A DNA stretch of 64,000 nucleotides from Streptomyces sp. APSN-46.1 (GCF_022815725.1 NZ_JALGRF010000005.1:293401-357400); one strand, 5' to 3'; positions 33,488-44,190 are shown, counted from the first letter of the stretch. A program made the numbers and translations. The notes: a model not told the origin generated them from the sequence alone.

Positions 33488-34435
33488 CTAATCGTTGAGG
33501 AGGGGGGCCACCTCGGCCCCGAACGCGGTGATCTGGTCGGTGAGTTCGGCGCGGTCGCGGTTGCGGAAGCGGACCTGGATCTGGTCCACGCCCAGCGCCT
33601 TGTACTCCCGCAGGGACGCGGCGAGCGCCTCCGCCTTGCCGGTGAGGGCCCGGCGGCCGGTGTCCCAGCCCGGTTCGCCGACGTAGAGCGGTTCGGTGAT
33701 GGCGCCGATCTCGATGGGGCCGGTGACTCCGGCGGCCTCTCTGAGCTCCCTGATACGGGCGATCCGCGCCGGGATCCGCTCGCGCGGGTCGCCCTGCGGG
33801 AGCCAGCCGTCACCGCGTACGGCGGCGCGGCGCAGGGCGGCGGGCGAGGAGCCGCCGATCCAGACGGGGATCCGCGCCTGGGCGGGCCGGGGCAGCTGGC
33901 CGAGGTCCTTGAACGAGAACAGCTCACCCTCGAACTCCGGGTACTCCTCGGGGCCGAGGGCGGCGCGCAGGGCGTCGAGGGTCTCGTCGAGGACGGCCCC
34001 GCGGCGCTCGAAGCCGACGCCGAGGGCCTCGAACTCCTCCTGGACGTGGCCGGCGCCGACGCCGAGGATCAGGCGGCCGCCGGAGAGGTGGTCGAGGGTC
34101 GCGTACTGCTTGGCGCTGATCAGCGGGTGGCGCAGGCCGACGATGGCGACATGGCTGAGCAGCCGGACGTTCTCGGTGATCCCGGCCAGGAAGGACAGGG
34201 TGGCGACCGGGTCGTACCAGACGGTGCCCATGGGCCCGGCGAGCCGGCGCGGGATGGCCACGTGGTCGCAGGTGGCCACGTACCCGAACCCGGCCCGGTC
34301 GGCGGCCCGCGCCACCTCGGCCAGATCGGCGGCGGTGGCCGAGGCCTCCCAGGGCTCGGCGTAGAGGGTGCTCTGCGACTGGATCGGGAGCTGCATCCCG
34401 TACACCAGCCGGCCTTCCGGAAACACGCGCGCCAT
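33488..34435 (-). CDS. LLM-class F420-dependent oxidoreductase
   Basis: A 315-residue LLM enzyme: MARVFPEGRLVYGMQLPIQS, GFGYVATCDHVAIPRRL, VRLLSHVAIVGLRHPLISAK, LDHLSGGRLILGVGAGHVQE (family signature) and RIPVWIGGSSPAALRRAAV. It most resembles the F420-linked TIGR03619/TIGR03854-type members. It is first in an operon with the SDR at 32644. The exact palindrome at 34510-34524 lies 74 bp before its ATG. It would draw on F420 from the pathway that includes fbiC. Substrate unknown. Confidence 0.9.
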   Translation of the reverse strand: MARVFPEGRLVYGMQLPIQSQSTLYAEPWEASATAADLAEVARAADRAGFGYVATCDHVAIPRRLAGPMGTVWYDPVATLSFLAGITENVRLLSHVAIVGLRHPLISAKQYATLDHLSGGRLILGVGAGHVQEEFEALGVGFERRGAVLDETLDALRAALGPEEYPEFEGELFSFKDLGQLPRPAQARIPVWIGGSSPAALRRAAVRGDGWLPQGDPRERIPARIARIRELREAAGVTGPIEIGAITEPLYVGEPGWDTGRRALTGKAEALAASLREYKALGVDQIQVRFRNRDRAELTDQITAFGAEVAPLLND

Positions 34436-34509
34436 GCCGCACCCGCCTCGCCTTCGCTTCGCCCGCGTCTGCCGATGCGTCATATCGGCACCGGGGGCCA
34501 TCGTCGTAG

Positions 34510-34524
34510 CTGACGGTCCGTCAG
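34510..34524. promoter_or_regulatory. Regulon operator copy 5 (exact)
   Basis: CTGACGGTCCGTCAG, exact, in the divergent region between the LLM/SDR operon (74 bp to its start) and the toxin-antitoxin operon (85 bp to its start). Confidence 0.8.
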
Positions 34525-34560
34525 GCAAGTGGTGCGGGCGCTGTCGCGCAAAGGGATGGC

Positions 34561-34584
34561 GGGTACGGGTGCGTACCCGTACCC
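34561..34584. promoter_or_regulatory. Perfect inverted repeat ahead of the antitoxin gene
   Basis: GGGTACGGGT and ACCCGTACCC at 34561-34570 and 34575-34584, 4-bp spacer, ending 25 bp before the antitoxin ATG. It is a good candidate for the autoregulatory operator of the ribbon-helix-helix antitoxin. Confidence 0.65.
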
Positions 34585-34609
34585 TGGGCCTATGGGAAGG
34601 AGTACGACG

Positions 34610-34867
34610 ATGCCCGATGCCAACATCCGTATCCCCGAGGAAGCCAAAGACAGACTCGCCGCCATAGCGGCAGCCGAGGGCCTGTCCCTGCGCGCCTATC
34701 TGGCCCGGCTCGCCGAAACCCTGCTGACCCCGGTCGAGCGTGCCGAGCGCGCCGAGCGCGCACGCGCCGCTCTGCGGGAGTGGAACGGCTACGCGCCGAC
34801 GGCCGCCGAGCAGCGGGAACTCGACAGCGAACTGGACCGGCGCCTGCACAGGGCGATGCCCCGGTGA
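34610..34867 (+). CDS. Ribbon-helix-helix-type antitoxin
   Basis: An 85-residue protein starting MPDANIRIPEEAKDRLAAIA after AAGGAG (34597-34602). The N-terminal beta strand and helix (IRIPEEAKDRL, AEGLSLRAYLARL) fit an Arc/MetJ-type ribbon-helix-helix DNA-binding domain; the C-terminal acidic/basic helix (ERAERARAALREWNG) would bind a toxin. It overlaps the next gene by four bases (GTGA). Start chosen by the ribosome site. Confidence 0.85.
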   Translation: MPDANIRIPEEAKDRLAAIAAAEGLSLRAYLARLAETLLTPVERAERAERARAALREWNGYAPTAAEQRELDSELDRRLHRAMPR

Positions 34868-35244
34868 CCGAGCCCTTGCACATCGTGCTGGACGAGACAG
34901 CCATGACCGCCGCCGGTCAGGGCAACGTCCTCGCCTCCCGTCTCATCCACCGCGCGCACGCCGAGCCGGGCTGGTTCCTGTACGCGCCCACCTGCGCGCT
35001 GGTCGAGGCCGACCGGGCCCGCCCCGGTACCGCGGAGCACCTCGCCGCCCTCCCCGGCGTCATCGTGCTCGACCTCGACCTTCCGGCCGTTTTGGCCGTT
35101 GCCCGCCAGGAGACCTGGGGCGCGGCGCATTGCGCCCACGCGGCTCAGCCCACTGCGGAGCGGCCCGATGGAGCGATCATCGCCACCACCGAACCGAAGC
35201 GGTGGGAGGGCGAACCGGTGCGCGTGCTGGACCTCACGCCGTAG
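34864..35244 (+). CDS. PIN-like toxin
   Basis: A 126-residue protein translationally coupled to the antitoxin. Acidic residues at expected positions: Asp in HIVLDETAM, Glu in CALVEADRAR, and AERPDGAIIATTEPKRW as the C-terminal acidic patch; the fold pattern fits short PIN RNases in Streptomyces. The second acidic residue cluster is weaker than in canonical VapC, so activity is not certain. The pair is independent of the PIN system at 24 kb. Confidence 0.7.
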   Translation: MTEPLHIVLDETAMTAAGQGNVLASRLIHRAHAEPGWFLYAPTCALVEADRARPGTAEHLAALPGVIVLDLDLPAVLAVARQETWGAAHCAHAAQPTAERPDGAIIATTEPKRWEGEPVRVLDLTP

Positions 35245-35327
35245 CCCCGGGGGGCGGACGCGAATCGTCAGGGGCGGGCGGGGCCGCGAGGGTCCCGCCC
35301 GCTGGGGTCCCGCCCTCTATCGCCGGA

Positions 35328-36533
<1,206 letters not shown>

Positions 36534-36785
36534 GGCGGTGAGGCCATCATGCAGAAACGATCTTTGCCTACGACATCACGCGGGGGTTCGGGTGAAGTTG
36601 GAGGCCCGCCGCAATGCGCTCCCCCGATGAGGTGATATTCGCCGGAACCAGGTTTGGGCCGCTCAGCGGCGAGAAGCGGCCCGGGCGAGAGGGGCCGCGC
36701 CGGCGGGGCGAAAGTGGCCGCACCCGCTGCCGCCCCGCTCTCGCTCCCCCTCCCGGCCTCGCACCATGCGCCGTACCCTGCCCTG

Positions 36786-37253
36786 ATGAGATCAAGAAAC
36801 AGAACCCGAATCCCCCGCCAGGCAGCGCGACTTGTCGTCCTCTCCCCCAGCGGCTCCGTGTTCCTCTTCCGGGAGGACAACGTCGAGGTCGGGATCCACT
36901 GGCTGCCGCCCGGCGGCGGGATCGAGCCCGGCGAGAGCCCCGAGGACTGCGTGCGGCGTGAGCTGCTGGAGGAGACCGGGTGGAGCGACCTCGCCCCGCA
37001 GCGGCTGCTCTGCACCTGGGAGCACGACTTCACCCACCAGGGCGTTCCGGTGCGCCAGCACGAGCACATCTACCTCGCCAGCGGCCCGCACCGCGACCCC
37101 GTCCCGGAGTCCGCGGACGCCCACTGGCGCTGGCTCTCCCCGGACGACCTCGCCTCCCTCGGCGAGCCGCTCTGGCCCCCGCGCCTGCCGGACCTGCTGG
37201 CCGACCCGACGGCCGAGCCGGTGCACCTGGGGCTGGTGAGCCCCAGGTCTTGA
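36786..37253 (+). CDS. Nudix hydrolase
   Basis: A 155-residue Nudix protein with the box GGGIEPGESPEDCVRRELLEETGW at about residues 44-67 (GX5EX7REUXEEXGU, shown with key residues G, E, R-E, E-E). It removes nucleoside diphosphates linked to another group; the substrate is unknown. ATG 36786 has a TACCCT -10-like box at 36774-36779, about six bases upstream and no ribosome site, so the mRNA may be leaderless. Confidence 0.88.
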   Translation: MRSRNRTRIPRQAARLVVLSPSGSVFLFREDNVEVGIHWLPPGGGIEPGESPEDCVRRELLEETGWSDLAPQRLLCTWEHDFTHQGVPVRQHEHIYLASGPHRDPVPESADAHWRWLSPDDLASLGEPLWPPRLPDLLADPTAEPVHLGLVSPRS

Positions 37254-37289
37254 GCCCCTTCCAACGCCGCGACCCGGCCGCCGCGGGGT

Positions 37290-38168
37290 CTACCGCCGCG
37301 ACCCGGCCGCCGCCTTCTCGTAGAGGGAGGCCGCGTAGCCGCCCAGCACCGTGCTGGTCGAGACGTCGTCGGTGTCGCCGCCCGTGAGGATGCCGATGAT
37401 CTTGCCGTCGCGGGCGATCCACGCGCTGCCGCTGGTGCCGCCGGGGAAGTCCGCGCAGTCGAAGCGCTGCTCCGCCGCTCCCTGGCGCACCGCGACCGCC
37501 GTGCAGCTGCGGCTCACCTTGCGGTCGGCGGGGTAGCCCGTCACCGTGACCTCCTCGCCCGCGCGGCCCGAGGTGTCGAGGTCGGCTCCGCCGGTGAGGT
37601 CCTCGATGTTGCGGCCCGAGGCGTCGGGGGCCAGGCGGGCGAAGGCGAGGTCGTAGGCCTTGTCGCCGCCGGAGGACCAGCGCGCGTCCTCGTAGACCTC
37701 CTCCACCTGCCACGTGCCGTACGGGGCCTCCCCGTTCGCGTACGCGGGTGCGAAGACCGCCCCGCCCGCGCCGGAGGTCCCGGCCGACAGGCAGTGGCCG
37801 GCGGTGACGATCAGGTTGTGCCCGGGGCTGCGTACGACCGTGGCCGTGCAGAAGTGATCTCCCTCCAGGCTGCCCGCGAAGAGCGCTCCGGTGAAGGCCG
37901 CGGGGCCGCCCGGCGGGGGTGCGGGCACCGATGCCTGGGCGCCCGGCGAGGCGGGCGGCGCGCTGGACGGCGTACTGGACAGCTGCGGCTGCTTGGGTGC
38001 TTGCGATCGCGAAGGTATGCCCGAGGGGACGGCATCCGCCGCCCCGGCCTCCGGCCGCGCCTTCGCGCCGCCCTCCACGGGCGGTACCACCTTCGTCATG
38101 GCCGCCGACGCCCCCAGCGCCGCCGCCACACACAACACCGCGGTCAGCGCGGTCCGCTTGTCCACCAC
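37290..38168 (-). CDS. Secreted trypsin-like serine peptidase
   Basis: A 292-residue exported protein from GTG 38168 (GGAGGGG just upstream). After the signal (ALTAVLCVAAALGASAAM) comes a Pro/Ala/Ser-rich linker, then a chymotrypsin-fold domain: His in NLIVTAGHCLSA, Asp in AYDLAFARL and Ser in DFPGGTSGSAWIA. The linker and the Cys pairs suggest extracellular or wall-associated activity. It may be a glutamyl-endopeptidase-like member; specificity is not clear. Confidence 0.88.
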   Translation of the reverse strand: MVDKRTALTAVLCVAAALGASAAMTKVVPPVEGGAKARPEAGAADAVPSGIPSRSQAPKQPQLSSTPSSAPPASPGAQASVPAPPPGGPAAFTGALFAGSLEGDHFCTATVVRSPGHNLIVTAGHCLSAGTSGAGGAVFAPAYANGEAPYGTWQVEEVYEDARWSSGGDKAYDLAFARLAPDASGRNIEDLTGGADLDTSGRAGEEVTVTGYPADRKVSRSCTAVAVRQGAAEQRFDCADFPGGTSGSAWIARDGKIIGILTGGDTDDVSTSTVLGGYAASLYEKAAAGSRR

Positions 38169-38368
38169 AGACACCCCTCCAGCTTTGCTCTGGCGAAGCA
38201 TGCCTTGACGGCACTTCCGCCGCAAGGCGCAGTCAGGCCAGAACCGGCGCCGGCCGCCGCGCCCCTCGCCCGCCCTCACCATCTCACCCCCTACACACGG
38301 GCGTTGACAGGACGAGACCACCGCCCCACAATAAACCGCATACGTCGGACACCGTTTTGGGGGAAACA

Positions 38369-39478
38369 ATGATCAGCGAGGCTCTCGCCACCGTCATATC
38401 CGCCGCGGGCGTCCTCGCCGTATCCGGCGCCGGTCTGTTCGGCCACCGCGCGTTGCGGCGGTCCCGGAACGCCCGACTGATGCGGATCGACTCCCCCGAC
38501 GGCATCGACGAGCAGGGCTTCGTCCGGATCGGCGGCATCGAGCAGTGGATCTCGATCCGCGGCGAGGACCGGTCCAACCCGGTCATCGTGGAGATCCACG
38601 GCGGCCCCGGCGCCACCAACTCCCCCTACGGCATGCGCACCCGCTCCTGGGAGCGGCACTTCACCATCGTCCGCTGGGACATGCGCGGCGCCGGCAAGAC
38701 CTTCGGCCGCGGCGGCCCCGAGGGCCAGGGCGAGACCACCTTCGACCGGCTCTACGAGGACGCCGTCGAGGTCACGCACCACGCGCGGCGGCGGCTGGGC
38801 GTGGAGCGGGTCCTGCTGCTCGCCAACTCCTTCGGCACCACCTTCGGCCTGCGCCTCGCCCGCGACCACCCCGAGCTGTACTCGGCGTACGTCGGCACCG
38901 ACCAGAACGTCCACGACGGCGGCCGCGACACCACCGGCTACCGGGCGCTGCTGGAGCGGCTGCGCGCGGCCGGAAAGACGAAGGACGTCGCGGCGGTGGA
39001 GGCCATGGGTTCCGGCCGGCACCGCTGGACGGCCAAGCAGCGGGCGACGTACGACAGGCTCTGCACCGCGAGCGACCCGCTGACCCTGGACACGCTCAAG
39101 AGGGTGGTCCTGGGTTCGATGTGGCTGTCCCCCCTGCACACGCTCCGCGACCTGCGGGACTTCTTCAAGGGGCAGCGCTTCTCCGAGCGGATCACCCCCG
39201 GCACCGCCGCGTTCGACGACTGGGCCGACGGGACCGTTTTCGAGTTGCCCTTCTTCCTCTTCCAGGGCGACAGCGACGTGATCACCCCGACGGAGCGCGC
39301 CCGGGCCTACTTCGACGACGTCGAGGCCCCGGTCAAGGAGTTCGCGCTGATCGAGAACTCCAGCCACTGGGCCGCCTTCCGCCACCCGGAGGTCTTCCTG
39401 GACCTCCTCCTGACCCACGTCCGCCCGGCCCTCACGGACCGGTCCCTCACGGACCGGACCCGCACCACCGCCGCGTAG
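38369..39478 (+). CDS. Alpha/beta hydrolase, proline-iminopeptidase-like (S33)
   Basis: A 369-residue hydrolase with an N-terminal membrane-anchor-like segment (ALATVISAAGVLAVSGAGLFG). The fold shows HGGPGATNSPYGM (HGGPG oxyanion loop), DMRGAGKTFGRGG and LLLANSFGTTFGLRLA, where the nucleophile Ser sits in an N-S-F-G variant of GxSxG; FLFQGDSDVITPTERA has the Asp and ENSSHWAAF the His. GGGGGAAA precedes ATG 38369. It could be an aminopeptidase or an esterase. Confidence 0.85.
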   Translation: MISEALATVISAAGVLAVSGAGLFGHRALRRSRNARLMRIDSPDGIDEQGFVRIGGIEQWISIRGEDRSNPVIVEIHGGPGATNSPYGMRTRSWERHFTIVRWDMRGAGKTFGRGGPEGQGETTFDRLYEDAVEVTHHARRRLGVERVLLLANSFGTTFGLRLARDHPELYSAYVGTDQNVHDGGRDTTGYRALLERLRAAGKTKDVAAVEAMGSGRHRWTAKQRATYDRLCTASDPLTLDTLKRVVLGSMWLSPLHTLRDLRDFFKGQRFSERITPGTAAFDDWADGTVFELPFFLFQGDSDVITPTERARAYFDDVEAPVKEFALIENSSHWAAFRHPEVFLDLLLTHVRPALTDRSLTDRTRTTAA

Positions 39479-39617
39479 CGCCGCCCCGGCCGGTCAGTCG
39501 GCGCTTCCACTGGGCACGACCCAGCGCATCGGCTGACCGGTCACGGCGGCCGTTCACCGCGCCTGCCCCCGACCCGGCTCCGGGGTTTCTCCGGTCAGGG
39601 GCGGGCCCCGGCTACAC

Positions 39618-40838
39618 TCACGCCCCCGCCCACAGGCCGTCCGGGGTCAGGCCCAGGAGGGCTATGGCGTTGCCGCGGACGATGCGGTTCACCGCGTCCG
39701 GGGCCAGGTGGGCCATCTGGGCCTCGCCGACCTCGCGGGACTTCGGCCACGTCGAGTCGGAGTGCGGGTAGTCCGTTTCGTAGAGGACGTTGCCCACGCC
39801 GATCGAGTCCAGGTTCCGCAGCCCGAAGGCGTCGTCGAAGAAGCAGCCGAAGACGTGCTCGGCGAACAGTTCCGACGGCGGGCGCAGCACCTTGTCCGCG
39901 ACCCCGCCCCAGCCGCGGTTCTCCTCCCACACCACGTTCGCCCGTTCCAGGATGTACGGGATCCACCCGATCTGTCCCTCCGCGTACATGATCCGGAGGT
40001 TCGGGTAGCGCTCGAACTTGCCGCTCATCAGCCAGTCGACCATCGAGAAGCAGCAGTTGGCGAAGGTGATCGTGGAGCCGACGGCCGGCGGGGCGTCCGC
40101 CGAGGTGGACGGCATGCGCGACGAGGAGCCGATGTGCATGGCGATCACCGTGCCGGTCTCGTCGCACGCCTGGAGGAACGGGTCCCACGCGTCGGTGTGG
40201 ATCGAGGGCAGGCCCAGGTGCGGGGGTATCTCCGAGAAGGCCACCGCGCGCACGCCCCGCGCCGCGTTGCGGCGGACCTCGGCGGCGGCGAGGCGGGCGT
40301 CCCACAGCGGGATCAGGGTGAGCGGGATCAGCCGGCCCGCCGCCTCGGGGCCGCACCACTCCTCCACCATCCAGTCGTTGTACGCCCGTACGCCGAGCAG
40401 CCCGAGCTCGCGGTCCCGGGCCTCGGTGAAGGTCTGGCCGCAGAAGCGCGGGAAGGTCGGGAAGCAGAGGGCCGACTGGACGTGGTTGACGTCCATGTCC
40501 GCGAGCCGCTCGGGAACCGAGAAGGAGCCCGGGCGCATCTGCTCGTACGTGATGACCTCCAGCTTGATCTCGTCGCGGTCGTAGCCGACGGCGGTGTCCA
40601 GCCGGGTGAGCGGTCGGTGCAGGTCCTCGTAGACCCACCAATCGCCTATCGGGCCGTCGTCGCCCTTCGCTCCCATGACGGGGGCGAACTTGCCTCCGAG
40701 GAAGGTCATTTCCTTCAAGGGGGCGCGGACGACGCGCGGACCGGTGTCCCGGTACTTGGACGGGAGCCGGTCCCGCCAGACGTGGGGGGGCTCCACCGTG
40801 TGGTCGTCCACCGAGATGATCTTGGGGAAGGTCTCCAT
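39618..40838 (-). CDS. Amidohydrolase family protein (COG2159, ACMSD-like)
   Basis: A 406-residue TIM-barrel amidohydrolase starting METFPKIISVDDHTVEPPHVW; DDH is the HxH-like metal site variant, and later HIGSSSRMPST, GQIGWIPYILER and the ending VLYETDYPHSDSTWPKSRE carry the remaining catalytic His/Asp residues. Members act on ring-fission or hydroxylated aromatic acids and on sterol-pathway intermediates. The exact palindrome at 40860-40874 lies 21 bp before its ATG, making it a regulon member. It diverges from afsR. Confidence 0.88.
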   Translation of the reverse strand: METFPKIISVDDHTVEPPHVWRDRLPSKYRDTGPRVVRAPLKEMTFLGGKFAPVMGAKGDDGPIGDWWVYEDLHRPLTRLDTAVGYDRDEIKLEVITYEQMRPGSFSVPERLADMDVNHVQSALCFPTFPRFCGQTFTEARDRELGLLGVRAYNDWMVEEWCGPEAAGRLIPLTLIPLWDARLAAAEVRRNAARGVRAVAFSEIPPHLGLPSIHTDAWDPFLQACDETGTVIAMHIGSSSRMPSTSADAPPAVGSTITFANCCFSMVDWLMSGKFERYPNLRIMYAEGQIGWIPYILERANVVWEENRGWGGVADKVLRPPSELFAEHVFGCFFDDAFGLRNLDSIGVGNVLYETDYPHSDSTWPKSREVGEAQMAHLAPDAVNRIVRGNAIALLGLTPDGLWAGA

Positions 40839-40859
40839 GTGCTCTACGGTAGCGCTGAT

Positions 40860-40874
40860 CTGACGAACCGTCAG
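40860..40874. promoter_or_regulatory. Regulon operator copy 6 (exact)
   Basis: CTGACGAACCGTCAG, exact, 21 bp upstream of the amidohydrolase and 96 bp upstream of the afsR start on the other side, so it may influence both. Confidence 0.8.
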
Positions 40875-40970
40875 CTAGTTGGGAAGGGCTCCCTCCGCCA
40901 CGGGCTGACGTGTACGAGCAAGACAGGGCAGACTGACCCTTACACCGACGGAAGGCAGGGGGGACGACAG

Positions 40971-43900
40971 ATGGACGGCATACCGGCCATCCCGCACCAG
41001 CGGAACCACCCCGAGGCAGCCCCCACAGCCCAGACAGCTCCGACCCGCGCGCGCAAAGCTTCCGAATCCGCCCCGAAGATCCCGCCCGAAGCCGAAGCCG
41101 CGCCGAGGCCCGGGGCCGACACCCCGCCGGCGCCCGAGGCCCCGCCGGCGCCCGGGGCCGGCGCCCCGCCGAGGCCCGAAGCCGAAGCCGAAGCCGCGCC
41201 GGGGCGCGGGGCCGGAGCCCCGCCCGGGGACAGCACCGAAACCGCCGGAGGCAACCGCACCCGGTTCGCCGTCCTCGGCCCCATCCGCGCCTGGCGCGGC
41301 AGCGAGGCCCTGGCCTCCGGCAGCCCCCAGCAGCGGGCCCTGCTCGCCGTGCTCCTGCTCCGCAACGGCCGTACCGCCACCGCGCCCGAGCTCATCGACG
41401 CGATCTGGGGCGAGGACCCGCCCCAGCAGGCCCTCGCCACCATCCGTACGTACGCCTCCCGCCTGCGCAAGGTCCTCGACCCCGGCGTGCTCGTCAGCGA
41501 GTCCGGCGGATACGCCATCCGGCTGCGCCACATGGAGGCCCTCGACCTCGGCGTCGCCCGCGCCCTGGCCGCCGACGCCGAGAAGGCCCGCGCCGCAGGC
41601 GACCGCGCCCTCGCCCGTACGCTGCTGGCCCGGACCCTGGACCTGTGGGACGGCGAACCCCTCGCCGGAGTCCCCGGCCCGCACGCCGAGACCGAGCGCG
41701 CCCGGCTCGCCGAGTGGCGCCTCCAGCTGCTGGAGACCCGCCTCGACCTCGACCTGGAGGTCGGCCACCACGCCGAGGCCGTCTCCGAACTCACCGCGCT
41801 CACCGCCGCCCACCCCCTCAAGGAGCGGCTGCGCGAGCTGCTGATGCTCGCCCTCTACCGCAGCGGACGCCAGGCCGAGGCCCTCGCCGTCTACGCCGAC
41901 ACCCGCCGCCTCCTCGCCGACGAACTCGGCGTCGATCCACGGCCCGAACTCGCCGCCCTCCAGCAGCGCATCCTGCGCGCCGACGCCGAACTCGCCCGCG
42001 CCGAGGACCCGGCGCCGGCCGCGGCCGCCGTCCACGTCAGGCCCGCCCAATTGCCCGCGACCGTGCCGGACTTCACCGGCCGCACCCCCTTCGTCACGGA
42101 GCTCGGCGAGATCCTGGCGGGCGCCGAGGGCCAGGTCATGGCCGTCTCCGCCCTCGCCGGCATCGGCGGCGTCGGCAAGACCACCCTCGCCGTGCACGTC
42201 GCGCACGCCGCCCGGCCGCACTTCCCCGACGGCCAGCTCTACGTGGACCTCCAGGGCACCGAGCCGCGCCCCGCCGAACCCGAAGCGGTGCTCGGCTCCT
42301 TCCTCCGGGCGCTCGGCACCCCCGACACCGCCATCCCGGACTCCCCCGCCGAACGGGCCGCGCTCTACCGCTCCACGCTCGACGGCCGCCGCGTCCTGGT
42401 CCTGCTCGACAACGCCCGCGACGCCGCCCAGGTTCGACCGCTGCTGCCGGGCACGGCGGGCTGCGCCGCCCTCGTCACCAGCCGGGTCCGCATGTCGGGC
42501 CTCGCCGGTGCCCATCTCGTCGACCTCGACGTGATGAGCCCCGAGGAGGCCCTGCAACTGTTCACCCGGATCGTCGGCATCGAGCGGGTCACCGCCGAAC
42601 GGCAGGCCGCCCTCGACGTGGTCGGCGCCTGCGGGTTCCTGCCGCTGGCCATCCGCATCGCCGCCTCCCGGCTCGCCGCCCGCCGCACCTGGACCGTCTC
42701 CGTACTGGCCGCCAAACTCGCCGACGAGCGCCGCCGGCTGGACGAGCTCCAGTCCGGGGACCTCGCCGTCAAGGCCACCTTCGAACTCGGCTACGGCCAG
42801 CTGGAACCCGCCCAGCAGCGCGCGTTCCGCCTCCTCGGCCTCGCCGACGGCCCCGACATCTCCCTGGCCGCCGCGGCCGCCGTCCTGGACCGGCCCGAGC
42901 ACGACACCGAGGACCTCCTGGAGGCCCTCGTCGACTGCTCCCTCCTCGAATCCGCCGCGCACGGCCGCTACCGCTTCCACGACCTCGTACGGCTCTACGC
43001 GCGTGCGTGCGCCGAACGCGACGAACAGCCGGCGAGCGAGCGCGACGCCGCCCTGTCCCGGCTGCTGGACTTCTACCTGGCCACCGCCGCCCGGGTGTAC
43101 GCCCTTGAGCGCCCGGGCGACCGTACGGTGGACCACCTGCCGTCCACCGACCGCGCCGGACTCGTCTTCGGCGGCCGCAGCGCGGCGCTCGACTGGCTGT
43201 ACGTCGAGGCCGACTGCCTGCTCGCCTGCGTCCAGCAGTCCGTGGGCCGGGGGCAGCTCGACCGTTCCGTCGGCCTGCTGATGGCCGCCAAGGACCTCGC
43301 CGAGTCCGGGGCCAGCTCCCGTACGTACGAGAACGCGGCGGTCACCGTCCGGGACGCCGCGCGCTCCCTGGGCAACGCGCGCGCCGAGGGCCGCGCCCGT
43401 ACGACGCTGGCGCAGGCCCAGATCACGGCCGGCCGCTTCGACGCGGCCGCCGCCGAAGCCGTCACCGCCATGGACCTGGGCCGGTTCGCCGACGACCCCT
43501 GGACCAGCGGCAACGCCCCCAACGAGCGGGGCATCATCGCCATCTACCGCAAGGAGCACTCGGCCGGCGAGGAGGCCCTGAGCCAGGCGCGGGAGGCCTT
43601 CAGGGCCGACGGGAACCGCCCCGGCGAGGCCAGCGCCCTGTGCAACCTCTCCCGGATCCACCTCGCCCAGGGCCGGACGGGCAGCGCCGTGGAACTGGCC
43701 CGGCAGGGCATCGAGATCTACGCCGAACTCGGCCTGGAACTCCGGCTCGCCAACGGGCGCTACGCGCTGGGACTGGCGCTGAGCCAGGCCGGCCGCTTCC
43801 CGGAGGCCCTCTCCGAGTTCACGCAGGCACTGGAGATCTTCCACGACAACCGCCAGCCGCTGTGGGAGGGCGTGACCCACTTCCGGCTGGCCGAGGTGCA

Positions 43901-44144
43901 CCTGGCGGCGGGCCGGGCCACGCTGGCCGCCTCGCACGCGGAGCAGGCCATCGCGCTGCGCGGGATCGGCGGCGTGTGGCGGCGCGGCACCGTGCTCCAG
44001 GTCCTGGGCAAGGCGCTCATGGAGCTGGGGCAGCCGGACCGGGCGAGCGCCTGCTGGCGCGAGGCGCTGGCGATCTACGAGGGTCTGGGGTCGCCGGAAG
44101 CGGCCGAGGTCAGGATGCTGCTGGCGCTCGCCGCGACCTCGTGA
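40971..44144 (+). CDS. afsR: AfsR-family SARP transcriptional activator
   Basis: A 1057-residue regulator. After an Ala/Pro/Glu-rich extension of about 90 residues it has an OmpR-type winged helix and BTAD (RFAVLGPIRAWRGSEALASG; RTATAPELIDAIWGEDPP; LLMLALYRSGRQAEALAVY), an NB-ARC ATPase (Walker A GIGGVGKTTLAVHVAH near residue 397; RRVLVLLDNARDAAQVR Walker B) and C-terminal TPRs. In S. coelicolor AfsR is phosphorylated by AfsK and activates afsS; identification rests on domain order plus an AfsS-like gene 195 bp downstream. An operator-like palindrome lies 96 bp upstream. Confidence 0.92.
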   Translation: MDGIPAIPHQRNHPEAAPTAQTAPTRARKASESAPKIPPEAEAAPRPGADTPPAPEAPPAPGAGAPPRPEAEAEAAPGRGAGAPPGDSTETAGGNRTRFAVLGPIRAWRGSEALASGSPQQRALLAVLLLRNGRTATAPELIDAIWGEDPPQQALATIRTYASRLRKVLDPGVLVSESGGYAIRLRHMEALDLGVARALAADAEKARAAGDRALARTLLARTLDLWDGEPLAGVPGPHAETERARLAEWRLQLLETRLDLDLEVGHHAEAVSELTALTAAHPLKERLRELLMLALYRSGRQAEALAVYADTRRLLADELGVDPRPELAALQQRILRADAELARAEDPAPAAAAVHVRPAQLPATVPDFTGRTPFVTELGEILAGAEGQVMAVSALAGIGGVGKTTLAVHVAHAARPHFPDGQLYVDLQGTEPRPAEPEAVLGSFLRALGTPDTAIPDSPAERAALYRSTLDGRRVLVLLDNARDAAQVRPLLPGTAGCAALVTSRVRMSGLAGAHLVDLDVMSPEEALQLFTRIVGIERVTAERQAALDVVGACGFLPLAIRIAASRLAARRTWTVSVLAAKLADERRRLDELQSGDLAVKATFELGYGQLEPAQQRAFRLLGLADGPDISLAAAAAVLDRPEHDTEDLLEALVDCSLLESAAHGRYRFHDLVRLYARACAERDEQPASERDAALSRLLDFYLATAARVYALERPGDRTVDHLPSTDRAGLVFGGRSAALDWLYVEADCLLACVQQSVGRGQLDRSVGLLMAAKDLAESGASSRTYENAAVTVRDAARSLGNARAEGRARTTLAQAQITAGRFDAAAAEAVTAMDLGRFADDPWTSGNAPNERGIIAIYRKEHSAGEEALSQAREAFRADGNRPGEASALCNLSRIHLAQGRTGSAVELARQGIEIYAELGLELRLANGRYALGLALSQAGRFPEALSEFTQALEIFHDNRQPLWEGVTHFRLAEVHLAAGRATLAASHAEQAIALRGIGGVWRRGTVLQVLGKALMELGQPDRASACWREALAIYEGLGSPEAAEVRMLLALAATS

Positions 44145-44151
44145 ACGCGCG

Positions 44152-44190
44152 CGTTCATCATTCGTTTATCGCCGTGCGACACGCTGTACC
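44152..44190 (+). promoter_or_regulatory. Putative AfsR-binding direct repeats and promoter of afsS
   Basis: Direct repeats CGTTCATC (44152-44159) and CGTTTATC (44163-44170) have an 11-bp period, as in SARP and PhoP boxes; TGTACC at 44185-44190 is a possible -10 element. Position, 165-190 bp before the afsS start, agrees with AfsR activation of afsS known in S. coelicolor. Confidence 0.55.

Noticed and set aside
40875..43937. A thousand-codon minus-strand frame opposite afsR
   Set aside because: Glycine/Valine/Glutamate-rich antisense shadow; afsR domains are unambiguous.
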